A DNA stretch of 64,000 bases from positions 1 to 64,000 of the forward strand of contig NZ_JAQVBV010000019.1 of the NCBI RefSeq assembly GCF_028690125.1. The letters run 5' to 3'. Numbering within the stretch: position 1 is the first letter of the stretch; each line of letters begins with the position of its first letter. Source of the DNA: Bacteroides sp. (GTDB lineage Bacteria; Bacteroidota; Bacteroidia; Bacteroidales; Bacteroidaceae). Shown here one piece after another: positions 44,805-52,206 of the stretch. The notes under the pieces are model-generated. The model saw only the letters and a list, made by a program, of their open reading frames with translations. It had not been told where the DNA came from and did no database searches. A program made the translations under genes and the position numbers.

Positions 44805-44985
44805 CTTTCTTGTTTTTATTAGAAATCGCAGCACATTCATTAAGAAGATCTACGATCTGTTTACACCTGTTCTTGCAACCGATAAAGGATATCATTGTCT
44901 CCCATTCAGGACCAAACAACATTTCTTTCTTGTATTCCTGAATATGGGTATTCTTCCCTTTTACGACTAAGCGAAATGGTTTCAT
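44797..44985 (-). CDS. Small basic protein between helicase and nuclease, unknown
   Basis: 62 aa, basic, with C-rich core (GCKNRCKQIVDLLNECAAIS). Overlaps both neighbours by 4-8 nt. No motif recognised. Confidence 0.45.
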   Translation of the reverse strand: MKPFRLVVKGKNTHIQEYKKEMLFGPEWETMISFIGCKNRCKQIVDLLNECAAISNKNKKDD

Positions 44986-46718
44986 AATTTATCCCTGAAT
45001 AAGTCCATTGCAAGATTTACCATATTTTCCTCAACCTGATCATCGGTGCCTGTAACACCGTTAGCTATATTCTTCTTGACTTGAATTACATCATACATAT
45101 ATTTGTCGATAGTATCTTTTCCTAAGAAGTAATAGCAGTTTACGTTATTCTTCTGCCCATTTCTATGCGCACGATCCTCTGCTTGTTCACAATCACTGAA
45201 AGTCCAAGGGAACTCAATAAACGCAACCCGGCTGGACGCTGTAAGCGTCAATCCTGTACCTCCAGATTTATAGTTCAGGATGATGAGCGTACAATCAGGA
45301 TTGTTCTGAAAGGAATCGACAGCAAACTGCTTTTGACTGATACTATCCGAACCGGTTACAGTCACAGCTTTTGGGAATGCTTTTTTGAGTTCAGCAACAA
45401 CATCTTTGAGGTAAGCAAATACTATCAACTTCTCACCTCCATCTATAACGTCATGGATGAACTCAGACATAGCTTTGATTTTTCCCCTAGCAGAGATTTG
45501 TTTTAGTATTCCCATCTGCATCATCACAGCACCATTCATAGACTTCTGTACCTGAGCATCAGAAGCATTCTTGTATTGTTTAAGATACTTCACGATATCA
45601 TCCTCAGCATTCTTATATTCCTTCATGTTAGTTATATCAACCTGCAGGTATTGACGTGTTTTATCCGGAAGTTGTGAAAGCACTTTTGATTTTTCACGCC
45701 GGAAGAAACAACAGTTCCAAAGCCGCCAGTTTAATTCCTTAACATTAGATGCACGTTTTTGACCGTCACAGTATTTCTCGACAAAACGACTATATCCTCC
45801 GAAGTCCTCCAATCTGCCTAATATTTTAAGCTGCTGTATCAGGTCTGTATTATTATTGACAACAGGAGTACCCGTAAGTGCAAAAACAAACCTTTTGCCC
45901 TTGCAAATACCCTCAACATATTTTCCCTGCTGGGTTTTAGCTGACTTACATTTATGTGCTTCGTCTATGATAACAGATTTGAATAGATGAATACGTTCAT
46001 CGAACACAATGCTCTTCATCGTGAACTTGCCACACTCATTTACACGCTTAACAAAGAATTTCTTCAAAGATTCATAATTCACTATGAACACTTCACATAA
46101 CGGGCTTCCATCAGCTTTCTTACACTCATAAAAAGATTGCCAAGACTGCCGGTTGTGATCGTCAAGTATAATAGCGTTAATACCCGCAAACTTTTTAAAT
46201 TCGCGTTGCCAGTTTACTTTTAAGGCAGCCGGACAAATGACCAATACAGGAAAGGACTCACCATAAATTGTTGCTTCACGATGAGCTTTGACAACAGTAC
46301 AAATCGCCTGTAACGTTTTGCCTAATCCCGGTTGATCGCCGAAAATACAACGTTTATTATCTATCGCATACTGTACACCTTCCAATTGATACTCGTAGGG
46401 CTGAAGTAGCATATAATGTTCACCACTGAACTTCTTCATTTCCGGAAGATCGTAGTTTATATCTTCTGTTACTTCACGTTCACGCACAACAGAACAAAGT
46501 TTCATGTAGACTGCCCACTGAGCAAATCGTTTTACGTACCAAGTTGCATCCTGTCCGGCTGGATAACGGGGATCATTGATATAAACAAGCCACGCACGGT
46601 CTGCTCCGTCATAGCGTGGCTTGCTTGGTATTCTCTTTATGACCTCAACCAATTGCGGGTGGTAATCAAACTGTACCCTGTACATATTTGGCGTTTTAGT
46701 CACATAGATTGGTTTCAT
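44982..46718 (-). CDS. SNF2-family DNA helicase/translocase
   Basis: 578 aa. Motif Q/I: YEYQLEGVQYAIDNKRCIFG, then DQPGLGKTLQAIC (Walker A). Motif II: SVIIDEAHKCKS. Motif III: LTGTPVVNN. Motif VI: QAEDRAHRNGQKNNVNCYYF. The N-terminal ~45 residues (VQFDYHPQLVEVIKRIPSKP) resemble the HARP domain of annealing helicases. Phage versions remodel replication forks with the recombination genes nearby. Confidence 0.9.
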   Translation of the reverse strand: MKPIYVTKTPNMYRVQFDYHPQLVEVIKRIPSKPRYDGADRAWLVYINDPRYPAGQDATWYVKRFAQWAVYMKLCSVVREREVTEDINYDLPEMKKFSGEHYMLLQPYEYQLEGVQYAIDNKRCIFGDQPGLGKTLQAICTVVKAHREATIYGESFPVLVICPAALKVNWQREFKKFAGINAIILDDHNRQSWQSFYECKKADGSPLCEVFIVNYESLKKFFVKRVNECGKFTMKSIVFDERIHLFKSVIIDEAHKCKSAKTQQGKYVEGICKGKRFVFALTGTPVVNNNTDLIQQLKILGRLEDFGGYSRFVEKYCDGQKRASNVKELNWRLWNCCFFRREKSKVLSQLPDKTRQYLQVDITNMKEYKNAEDDIVKYLKQYKNASDAQVQKSMNGAVMMQMGILKQISARGKIKAMSEFIHDVIDGGEKLIVFAYLKDVVAELKKAFPKAVTVTGSDSISQKQFAVDSFQNNPDCTLIILNYKSGGTGLTLTASSRVAFIEFPWTFSDCEQAEDRAHRNGQKNNVNCYYFLGKDTIDKYMYDVIQVKKNIANGVTGTDDQVEENMVNLAMDLFRDKL

Positions 46719-47317
46719 GAGGCGTGTTCTAAAACTAACTCTTTGACTTCACAGGGTTGTTCACCCATATCATCCTCTTTATAATCAGAACCTTCAGTTT
46801 CATCTGGATTTTTGAAAGGATCTTCACCGTTTTCAAAGTTTATTTCTTTCTGCAATTCCGAACATTTGTTTTCTGTTACATACTGTTCAGCCTCATACAG
46901 AAAGTTGTAAACTGCATCCCTAAACTCCTCGCAATGTACATACTGCTCATTATCGGGGTCAAATCCAATGCCAGGCGAGCACAAATTAAGTACCTTGTTT
47001 GTCATCAGTGTTCGTTTCCCAGTCAGGACACAGACCTCAAATGAAGAGTCACCACCGATGTTTACACCAGTAACATCGAATTTCTTAAAGAATTCATCTT
47101 CAAGGCATGATTCGGAACGTTCCCAATTTATGTACTGAGATTCTTTCTGTTCTGTGATATCCACAATGAATGGGATCAGTTTGCGAAGCGAATACTTCAA
47201 ATCCGGATGAACGGGATTGATACCTTTGAAAGCGATATCATTCCCTTCCTGATCAGCATAAATAACTTCCAGACAACCTTTCTTGGTCATCTTAGCTTTT
47301 GAAATTTTTAAATCCAT
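46715..47317 (-). CDS. Recombination-region protein, unknown
   Basis: 200 aa, acidic. Begins MDLKISKAKMTKKGCLEVIY, with a beta-rich N-terminal half and an acidic tail (FENGEDPFKNPDETEGSDYK). It overlaps the helicase by 4 nt. It may bind a host protein such as RecBCD; not recognised. Confidence 0.4.
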   Translation of the reverse strand: MDLKISKAKMTKKGCLEVIYADQEGNDIAFKGINPVHPDLKYSLRKLIPFIVDITEQKESQYINWERSESCLEDEFFKKFDVTGVNIGGDSSFEVCVLTGKRTLMTNKVLNLCSPGIGFDPDNEQYVHCEEFRDAVYNFLYEAEQYVTENKCSELQKEINFENGEDPFKNPDETEGSDYKEDDMGEQPCEVKELVLEHAS

Positions 47318-47342
47318 TTTAATTCTAACTTTTAGTTAATAC

Positions 47343-47762
47343 TTACCTATGTCGGTATTCATTAATAAAATCATTGTAGTACTGGTCAGCAGGTAATGGC
47401 AAATTGATTCCAAATTCGGTAGCTGCATCAGCTTGCACCTTATCCAAAAAGGTTTTCATCTGCATGGTATTCAGTTTGGATGTACTACCAACAACCACAT
47501 CTTCCAAGCCATTAATATACATTCTACGCCGTAAGAACTTCTTGCAGTAAAAGTCGTGCACATCTATCTTATCAGTCCCGGTTTCTCGCTCTATACAGGT
47601 AAACCATAGCCACATTAAAGCATTTTGCGATATAGAACGCGGTTCAACTTTCTTATTTATTGAAAGATTATAAGTACCATTGGATAGCGTAGAACAGAGG
47701 TAGTCAAATGATTTATCCATTGTGACTACCCCGTCTTTCTTTATTAAAATAGCTTCTGCCAT
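47343..47762 (-). CDS. NinB-like recombination protein
   Basis: 139 aa. RSISQNALMWLWFTCIERET, then TDKIDVHDFYCKKFLRRRMY and MQMKTFLDKVQADAATEFGI fit the NinB (lambda Orf/NinB) fold that aids recombination by modulating SSB and RecA. The length is typical (~140). It lies between helicase and SSB, in the recombination module. Confidence 0.7.
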   Translation of the reverse strand: MAEAILIKKDGVVTMDKSFDYLCSTLSNGTYNLSINKKVEPRSISQNALMWLWFTCIERETGTDKIDVHDFYCKKFLRRRMYINGLEDVVVGSTSKLNTMQMKTFLDKVQADAATEFGINLPLPADQYYNDFINEYRHR

Positions 47763-47765
47763 ATT

Positions 47766-48236
47766 TTAAAATGGTAAATCATCAACCGGAGGCGGTGGAG
47801 TCTGATACGAAGGAACCTGTTGAGATTCCTGTTGCCGGTTCGATAAATTATTCTGCATAGGCTGTTGTGTAGGAGGTGGCATAGAAGCGGCAGTTTGTTG
47901 AGGCTTAGGAGTTAGCATCTCCATGAAATCAACGAATACCTCAGTGATAAAGTGCTTAACACCATTCTTGTCATCATAGCTCCTTGTTCGTATTTTCCCT
48001 TCAAGAAACAACTTATCGCCCTTGTGTATATACTTTTCAGCTACCTCAGCAGTTCTATTCCACACTATGATATTGTGCCATTCAGTCCGTTCCGGTACCT
48101 GAGTGCCATTCTGCAAAGTGTACGCCTTATCAGTTGTTGCAAATGGAAATGATGCAACTTTTGCTCCATTAGCCAGTGACCTTACATCAGGATCTTTACC
48201 TACATGTCCTATAAGAATTACTTTATTTACACTCAT
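47766..48236 (-). CDS. ssb: Single-stranded DNA-binding protein
   Basis: 156 aa. OB fold begins MSVNKVILIGHVGKDPDVRS, then ATTDKAYTLQNGTQVPERTE and KYIHKGDKLFLEGKIRTRSY. A Gln/Pro linker (QPMQNNLSNRQQESQQVPSY) ends in the acidic SSB tail VDDLPF, which recruits partner proteins. The nuclease gene overlaps its start by 4 nt. Confidence 0.92.
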   Translation of the reverse strand: MSVNKVILIGHVGKDPDVRSLANGAKVASFPFATTDKAYTLQNGTQVPERTEWHNIIVWNRTAEVAEKYIHKGDKLFLEGKIRTRSYDDKNGVKHFITEVFVDFMEMLTPKPQQTAASMPPPTQQPMQNNLSNRQQESQQVPSYQTPPPPVDDLPF

Positions 48237-49141
48237 TCTTTTTCCTCCCTTATGGTTACGCGAATACTATCCGCTTTAGTTGCTTTCTTCAAATACTTAG
48301 CATAGAGCTCAGAGTGCTCAGCTTGAAATTTCTTTGTATCAAAACTATTGCTTTGCGAAGCAGGAGTATAACTGACACGTAGACGACCGGAATCAAACGT
48401 TACCACATTGTTTTCCCTCATAGCTATCTTTAGCTTTTCTCTAAACTCCTTCTGAACATCAGATATGTAACTAGCCTGCTCTTCAATATCAATGATAGTA
48501 TTTACTAATTGAGCGGATATAAGTTGATTTTCAGCAACAGGGATTAGGGTATTAGACCGATACATCTCTCCATTTATCTCACATTCCAATAGCTTCCTTA
48601 CCTCATCGTCCTGTTTACGTTCAATAGGAATTAGTTCAGATTTGTCACCTCGTAGCCAGATGCCAAACAACTTATCTACCTTTATAAGTGGGTTCTGCAT
48701 TTCAAATAGATAGGCATAGATTGATAGTTGCCAGCTCAGATACTCTTTGTCTAGATTATATGTAGTTTTAATGTCACCAAGGCTGATTCTATTGTCTTTT
48801 TCCCACACACAATCTATGTTTGATGCGAAGTATTCGTTATCGGATACGGTGTATTCATTGGCAAATGCCTTATATCCAGCATTTGTTCTTTCTCTAAGAT
48901 AATTTTCAGCTTCCACGCTTTCAGGTGTGAAACCTGTAGAATCTACAAATTGACATTGAGCATGAATGCGACTTCCTTTCTCAGCGGCTTTCTTCAATAC
49001 AAAATCGGGAATATCTTTATACTTATCAGGAAACAGTTGCCGACTAATCATTCCGGTTATTCCCTGTAATTGCTTATCTCCAAGAAAATATGTGTGGTCC
49101 TCTTCGTTGAAAACCACACTTGACTTTACTAATTCTATCAT
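48233..49141 (-). CDS. PD-(D/E)XK exonuclease (Cas4/RecB-like)
   Basis: 302 aa. N-terminal motif DFVLKKAAEKGSRIHAQCQF, with nuclease motif FASNIDCVWEKDNRISLGDI, then KTTYNLDKEYLSWQLSIYAY (D...D-x-K, then QxxxY), typical of phage recombination exonucleases. It would produce 3' single strands for the Erf annealase upstream, forming a two-component recombination system. Adjacent to SSB. Confidence 0.82.
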   Translation of the reverse strand: MIELVKSSVVFNEEDHTYFLGDKQLQGITGMISRQLFPDKYKDIPDFVLKKAAEKGSRIHAQCQFVDSTGFTPESVEAENYLRERTNAGYKAFANEYTVSDNEYFASNIDCVWEKDNRISLGDIKTTYNLDKEYLSWQLSIYAYLFEMQNPLIKVDKLFGIWLRGDKSELIPIERKQDDEVRKLLECEINGEMYRSNTLIPVAENQLISAQLVNTIIDIEEQASYISDVQKEFREKLKIAMRENNVVTFDSGRLRVSYTPASQSNSFDTKKFQAEHSELYAKYLKKATKADSIRVTIREEKE

Positions 49142-49752
49142 TATGCTGGATAAATTGTGCCCATTTTCATACAGGCGTTTCTAAATTCGTTATCATTTTG
49201 CATCGCTGTGTATTTATACCACACACTCTCAAGCTCTTTCCGGCTCTTTGCCTCAAGCATTTCAGCAATAGCTTTCTTTAACTGAGCACCTGTAAATACA
49301 GGAGCAGTATTCACTGGAGCTTTGTTGGCTGTTGAAGTATTTGCAACAGAAGTAGAGCTATCTTCTTTTTCATGAGTATTTGTTGCGTCACTGTCCTTCG
49401 TGTCATCTATGCAGAATAGACCGTTTAGGGCATATTTTCTGGCATAAGAAGATGAGGCACCAGTGATCTGACTACCATCCATTCCCTTTTTCGTCTCTTC
49501 TTCTCTGGCAAATGCCGTTACTACTTCTTTCTCACATTTATCGTTGGTTAGAGTAACAGTGGCTTTTACATAAATCCTATCACCAATCTGCATAATCTCA
49601 TCACTGATAGTAAGATAACATTTAGTATCAGCCAAAATAGGCTTTACAGACTCAAGGATATCCTCGCAACTACGGTATTTATAATTACCGAATCTATTAA
49701 ATTGCCCTTTGGGAGCTTTCAGCTTTTGCTGAATCGTTACTAATTCTTTCAT
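49141..49752 (-). CDS. erf: ERF-family single-strand annealing protein
   Basis: 203 aa. ERF signature KGQFNRFGNYKYRSCEDILE, then SVKPILADTKCYLTISDEIM and GSQITGASSSYARKYALNGL. It anneals complementary DNA strands and works with the adjacent exonuclease. The C-terminal third is low-complexity (Thr/Ala/Pro). Overlaps the exonuclease start by a base. Driven by early promoter P3. Confidence 0.9.
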   Translation of the reverse strand: MKELVTIQQKLKAPKGQFNRFGNYKYRSCEDILESVKPILADTKCYLTISDEIMQIGDRIYVKATVTLTNDKCEKEVVTAFAREEETKKGMDGSQITGASSSYARKYALNGLFCIDDTKDSDATNTHEKEDSSTSVANTSTANKAPVNTAPVFTGAQLKKAIAEMLEAKSRKELESVWYKYTAMQNDNEFRNACMKMGTIYPA

Positions 49753-49794
49753 AATTCTTTTAATTATTGGTTTGACTTTTAATTAATTACACTA

Positions 49795-49850
49795 TAAAGT
49801 TATCTTTTATTGACAAGTTTAGCAAACAGAAACTTCGCCATTTTAACGCC
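49795..49850 (-). promoter_or_regulatory. Early promoter P3 with CGCC-N7-CGCC box
   Basis: -33 TTTG (49823-49826), 20-nt spacer, -7 TAACTTTA (49795-49802), upstream box CGCCATTTTAACGCC (49836-49850), and leader motif AGTCAAACC. Almost identical to P2. It drives the recombination genes. Confidence 0.75.
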
Positions 49851-49854
49851 TTTT

Positions 49855-50307
49855 TCAAAGCGGGAAATATGGAGTTTTAGGTTCATTACCAAAGTCCAAA
49901 TCCAGCCGCCTGTAATCATTGAGCAACTGTTTACTAAAGTAGATAACCCTAGTACATGTTATTTCTGAGAACATACCTATATGAGTGTATTCAGTTGGTA
50001 AATCAAGCACATTAGATAACCAGGCGTAAGCCTCTGTTCTCTTCATGTATTCTAATTGCCAAATTTTATCAAAGAACTCATGTGCCTCATGTTTAAGTTT
50101 TCTCAGATTTCTTGTAGCAAGACGTCCAAGAGATTTATCCGTTCCTTTATGGACTCCAACATGAGCATTACATGGTCTGCATACATACATCATACCGTAT
50201 GATGTACCATAAATTTCCACGCTGTCTACAAACTCGGTAGGTTGTCCACAATAAGGGCATATTTTACCTGCGAGGATCATCTTTTGTCGTTCATTTAATT
50301 CTATCAT
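49855..50307 (-). CDS. DUF3268-type zinc-finger protein
   Basis: 150 aa. KICPYCGQPTEFVDSVEIYG, then SYGMMYVCRPCNAHVGVHKG matches the DUF3268 zinc-finger. The motif resembles HNH-type zinc knuckles but lacks the final H. It lies between the tRNA-like array and P3. Likely a nucleic-acid binder; biochemical role unknown. Confidence 0.75.
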   Translation of the reverse strand: MIELNERQKMILAGKICPYCGQPTEFVDSVEIYGTSYGMMYVCRPCNAHVGVHKGTDKSLGRLATRNLRKLKHEAHEFFDKIWQLEYMKRTEAYAWLSNVLDLPTEYTHIGMFSEITCTRVIYFSKQLLNDYRRLDLDFGNEPKTPYFPL

Positions 50308-50321
50308 AAAAAATCTATTTG

Positions 50322-50399
50322 TGGACGGTACCGGATTCGAACCAGCCTCTTTACATTGTGCGCACTCAGTAATGTTTCATCCTTTAATACTAACCGTCC
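50322..50399 (-). tRNA. tRNA-like gene 1, 12-nt anticodon loop
   Basis: Read on the minus strand. Acceptor GGACGGT pairs with ACCGTCC, discriminator A; T arm GCTGG-TTCGAAT-CCGGT; D arm GTAT...AAAC (one mismatch); anticodon stem TTACT with TGTAA (four pairs plus a T-T mismatch). The loop is 12 nt (GAGTGCGCACAA) and contains the palindrome GTGCGCAC. The canonical 7-nt loop and a U33-anticodon-purine pattern are absent, so the identity cannot be given. Confidence 0.6.
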
Positions 50400-50405
50400 A
50401 GTTAT

Positions 50406-50450
50406 CCAGCGCAATTATAAGCATTGACTAGATGCGTCAAATATTGCTGG
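50406..50450 (-). repeat. Hairpin directly upstream of tRNA-like gene 1
   Basis: CCAGC and GCTGG arms with AAT/ATT inner pairing. They end 6 nt before the first base of tRNA-like gene 1. A small inner hairpin GCAT-CTAGTCA-ATGC is also visible. Six of six tRNA-like genes have a hairpin here. Confidence 0.55.
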
Positions 50451-50557
50451 AGGCTCTTTTTGAGTGAACGTAGTGGTCCCAAAGAGTATCCCGAAAAACA
50501 CCTCACCTATCCCTATGTCATCAGCGTAGTCTATGCAGAATTTAATCAGGATTCTCG

Positions 50558-50662
50558 TGGAATAACCCGGACTTGAACCGGGATGAGTTGTCAAGCTCGC
50601 CACTTCTAAGGGCTGACATCCCTATTTCAGAGTGGTGCGTCTACCAATTTCGCCACTATTCC
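50558..50662 (-). tRNA. tRNA-Leu-like gene 2, 26-nt anticodon loop
   Basis: Minus strand. Acceptor GGAATAG/TTATTCC, Leu-type D arm (GCG...CGC), class II variable arm (GAG...CTC), T arm CCCGG-TTCAAGT-CCGGG, discriminator A. Anticodon stem CCACT/AGTGG is perfect but the loop is 26 nt, with an inner AGGG/CCCT hairpin around ATGTCAG. A Leu (TAG) loop could be read at its 3' side (CTTAGAA). Whether it is spliced or non-decoding is not known. Confidence 0.7.
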
Positions 50663-50672
50663 AAATAAAAAA

Positions 50673-50700
50673 GGTGCACTATTCTCACGAACCATACACC
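50673..50700 (-). repeat. Hairpin upstream of tRNA-like gene 2
   Basis: GGTG...CACC arms on the minus strand, followed by a T6 tract before the gene, so it resembles a weak terminator. Less regular than the hairpins before tRNA-like genes 4 and 5. Confidence 0.4.
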
Positions 50701-50708
50701 CGGAAACA

Positions 50709-50741
50709 CAAACATAAACTTTAAGTATAAATTACGACAAA
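50709..50741 (-). promoter_or_regulatory. Candidate promoter for tRNA-like gene 2
   Basis: -33 TTTG (50738-50741) and -7 TATGTTTG (50709-50716), 21-nt spacer. It lies between tRNA-like genes 3 and 2, so at least one gene of the array may be transcribed independently. Confidence 0.5.
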
Positions 50742-50765
50742 TTCAAAAACTCTCACAAGCTGATG

Positions 50766-50875
50766 TGGAGAAACTCGGAATCGAACCGAGATTTACTGCA
50801 CTATAATCCTAAACGTCTACAAGGGTGTGCATTTCCCTCTCAGTTTAGAGCGTCTACCAATTCCGCCACTTCTCC
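50766..50875 (-). tRNA. tRNA-Leu-like gene 3, 30-nt anticodon loop
   Basis: Minus strand. Acceptor GGAGAAG/TTTCTCC, Leu-type D arm, T arm CTCGG-TTCGATT-CCGAG, long variable arm, discriminator A. Anticodon stem CTAAA/TTTAG is perfect. The 30-nt loop begins CTGAGAG (canonical C32-U33-GAG-A37 for Leu) then carries an inner AGGG...CCCT hairpin. An insertion 3' of the anticodon would leave a GAG leucine anticodon. Confidence 0.7.
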
Positions 50876-50882
50876 GTATTTG

Positions 50883-50904
50883 CCACACCAACGCTATGAT
50901 GTGG
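50883..50904 (-). repeat. Hairpin upstream of tRNA-like gene 3
   Basis: CCACA and TGTGG arms (22 nt overall) ending 7 nt before the first base of tRNA-like gene 3. Confidence 0.5.
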
Positions 50905-50945
50905 ACTTTACATATATCTAATACTATGAAAAAAACTTGTGTTCA

Positions 50946-50955
50946 CCTTCACAGG
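50946..50955 (-). repeat. CCTGTGAAGG motif, copy 3
   Basis: The minus strand reads GTAGCCTGTGAAGGTG; the 10-mer CCTGTGAAGG is repeated exactly at 51290-51299 (as aaCCTGTGAAGGcg) and 51511-51520. Each copy lies 50-71 nt before a tRNA-like gene. Confidence 0.55.
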
Positions 50956-51091
50956 CTACTTTGCTCCCGGATAGCCGTTCAAAGCACACCGGGATAGATG
51001 TAGAACATTTAAATCAAATAAATAAGGGGCTATCCCTACGGTGTCCTTATCACCGGCATCTTTAGTTAAACATAAATGAGAATAATCTCAG

Positions 51092-51240
51092 TGAAGGAAC
51101 CCAGACTCGAACTGGGATGATGAGTAATATTGCCAACCAGCGCATCGGGGAATCGAACCCTCCTGCTTGCAGAATTGAACTCGCGCTTCATACTCTTCAT
51201 AGACTCCTGCCTAAGCGTCTGCCTGTTCCGCCATTCCTTC
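51092..51240 (-). tRNA. tRNA-like gene 4, very long insert with nested T-loop hairpin
   Basis: Minus strand. A perfect 7-bp acceptor (GAAGGAA/TTCCTTC), Leu-type D arm, T arm CCCAG-TTCGAGT-CTGGG, discriminator A. Total 149 nt, far beyond a normal tRNA. A helix ATGAAGAGTA / TACTCATCAT (9 of 10 pairs) occupies the anticodon-stem side. Inside it, a perfect AGCGC/GCGCT helix encloses a second T-loop-like hairpin GGG-TTCGATT-CCC. No anticodon loop can be recognised. Confidence 0.6.
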
Positions 51241-51245
51241 AGTTC

Positions 51246-51267
51246 GTAGCCGGACACTACCGGCTAC
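51246..51267 (-). repeat. Perfect 8-bp hairpin upstream of tRNA-like gene 4
   Basis: GTAGCCGG-(6 nt)-CCGGCTAC. It ends 5 nt before the first base of tRNA-like gene 4. Confidence 0.7.
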
Positions 51268-51289
51268 TTTGATTGATTTATGTTATTCG

Positions 51290-51299
51290 CCTTCACAGG
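51290..51299 (-). repeat. CCTGTGAAGG motif, copy 2
   Basis: Exact copy of the 10-mer, 50 nt before tRNA-like gene 4 and after the 3' hairpin (ACTCT/AGAGT) that follows tRNA-like gene 5. Confidence 0.55.
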
Positions 51300-51321
51300 T
51301 TACTTAACTCTAAAAAGAGTG

Positions 51322-51453
51322 TGCCTAAAAGCGGACTCGAACCGCTGACCTCTGTTTGTGGTGCTCTCCCATTAAGCTAAGAATCAACTTGAGAGACTCG
51401 AACTCTCAACCTTCCACCACACACAGTACTCTAACCAACTGAGCTACTCAGGC
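51322..51453 (-). tRNA. tRNA-like gene 5, 65-nt anticodon-loop insert with nested tRNA core
   Basis: Minus strand. Acceptor GCCTGAG/TTTAGGC, D arm GCTC...GAGT, canonical 5-nt variable loop AGGTC, T arm AGCGG-TTCGAGT-CCGCT, discriminator A. The anticodon stem CTGTG/AACAG continues after one G-A mismatch into TGTGGTG/CACCACA, a 12-position helix with 11 pairs. The insert holds its own 7-bp T-loop hairpin (TTGAGAG/CTCTCAA) and a D-arm-like segment. It reads as two tRNA cores joined at the anticodon stem. Confidence 0.6.
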
Positions 51454-51457
51454 AAGT

Positions 51458-51473
51458 GCCCGGCGAACCGGGC
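51458..51473 (-). repeat. Perfect 6-bp hairpin upstream of tRNA-like gene 5
   Basis: GCCCGG-(4 nt)-CCGGGC, ending 4 nt before the first base of tRNA-like gene 5. Confidence 0.7.
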
Positions 51474-51510
51474 TAAACATGACAAACTAAAAAAATTAAG
51501 CAACGTCACA

Positions 51511-51520
51511 CCTTCACAGG
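51511..51520 (-). repeat. CCTGTGAAGG motif, copy 1
   Basis: This copy coincides with the end of the 63-aa membrane protein gene (CTG TGA is its Leu-stop). The other two copies are non-coding, so duplication of a gene-end-plus-tRNA unit is one possible origin. Confidence 0.55.
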
Positions 51521-51705
51521 CTATCTTTATTTTGTTTTTTATCTTCATGGATGAATCTCACAGCCAACAGTGTTACAACTATGAAGAAAATGATATATGA
51601 CCAGGTAATATCACTTCTCGTCGCCTCGATTCCTCCACCTATGTACATAGCTGCTATCAATGCAACTACTGTAAATATGTTATGAATGATTTTAAGTGTT
51701 TTCAT
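51514..51705 (-). CDS. Small two-helix membrane protein
   Basis: 63 aa with transmembrane segments at about 8-25 (IHNIFTVVALIAAMYIGGGI) and 34-50 (WSYIIFFIVVTLLAVRF), basic tail. Overlaps the 86-aa gene by 4 nt. Early prophage gene; function unknown. Confidence 0.5.
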   Translation of the reverse strand: MKTLKIIHNIFTVVALIAAMYIGGGIEATRSDITWSYIIFFIVVTLLAVRFIHEDKKQNKDSL

Positions 51706-51962
51706 TTCTTTCGTTTTTTAGGTTTGATTTTTCTCTCACACCGGCAATGAAGTAATACCTGAGCTGCATTACAATGCCATTTTCCATTTTGAGCATCCGT
51801 AGGCTTATCACTTTCAATTTTACCTTCTTCAATAAGGCTAATCAACTTCCTCTCACCTCCTACTATACTGGATGACATATCTTTACCAAATGTTTCATTC
51901 GACATTACCCTAACGATATTATCTAGTAGAATTTCTGCAGTTTCACCTCTAACTACTTCCAT
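51702..51962 (-). CDS. Small protein, unknown
   Basis: 86 aa with N-terminal acidic helix and a basic C-tail ending KRKK. Contains a CxxCRCxRK-like segment (LLHCRCERKIKPKKRKK). Overlaps its neighbour by 4 nt. Possibly nucleic-acid binding. Confidence 0.45.
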   Translation of the reverse strand: MEVVRGETAEILLDNIVRVMSNETFGKDMSSSIVGGERKLISLIEEGKIESDKPTDAQNGKWHCNAAQVLLHCRCERKIKPKKRKK

Positions 51963-51980
51963 AGACTTATCTATGATTGT

Positions 51981-52178
51981 TTACTTAACTCTTGTCACCG
52001 TAACAATACCATTATTTCTATCAGACTTAATCCCCCATTTCCTTTCAGGTTCTTTTTCTTTTAACCTATATGATATCAGATTGAGGATATATGCCCTATT
52101 AGAGATTGGGAAAATCTCTTTTGCATCCAATTCCATCTCACGAATGATGCACATTATACTTTTCTTTTTCTCTTCCAT
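51981..52178 (-). CDS. Small basic protein, unknown
   Basis: 65 aa; begins MEEKKKSIMCIIREMELDAK, then helical and basic, ending with beta strands (NGIVTVTRVK). Upstream is the AT-rich end of tRNA-like gene 6. No family recognised. Confidence 0.4.
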   Translation of the reverse strand: MEEKKKSIMCIIREMELDAKEIFPISNRAYILNLISYRLKEKEPERKWGIKSDRNNGIVTVTRVK

Positions 52179-52206
52179 ACAAAAAAAATTAGATGTTAAT
52201 AAAAAG

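Noticed and set aside
50558..50875. Group I introns in the leucine-type genes
   Set aside because: Known tRNA-Leu introns are hundreds of bases long with conserved core elements; the inserts here are only about 19-23 nt, so this explanation does not fit.
50415..51257. Short open frames (about 60 aa) over the tRNA-like genes
   Set aside because: They overlap the cloverleaf elements, have no protein-like features, and their reading frames follow the tRNA arms. Treated as chance frames.
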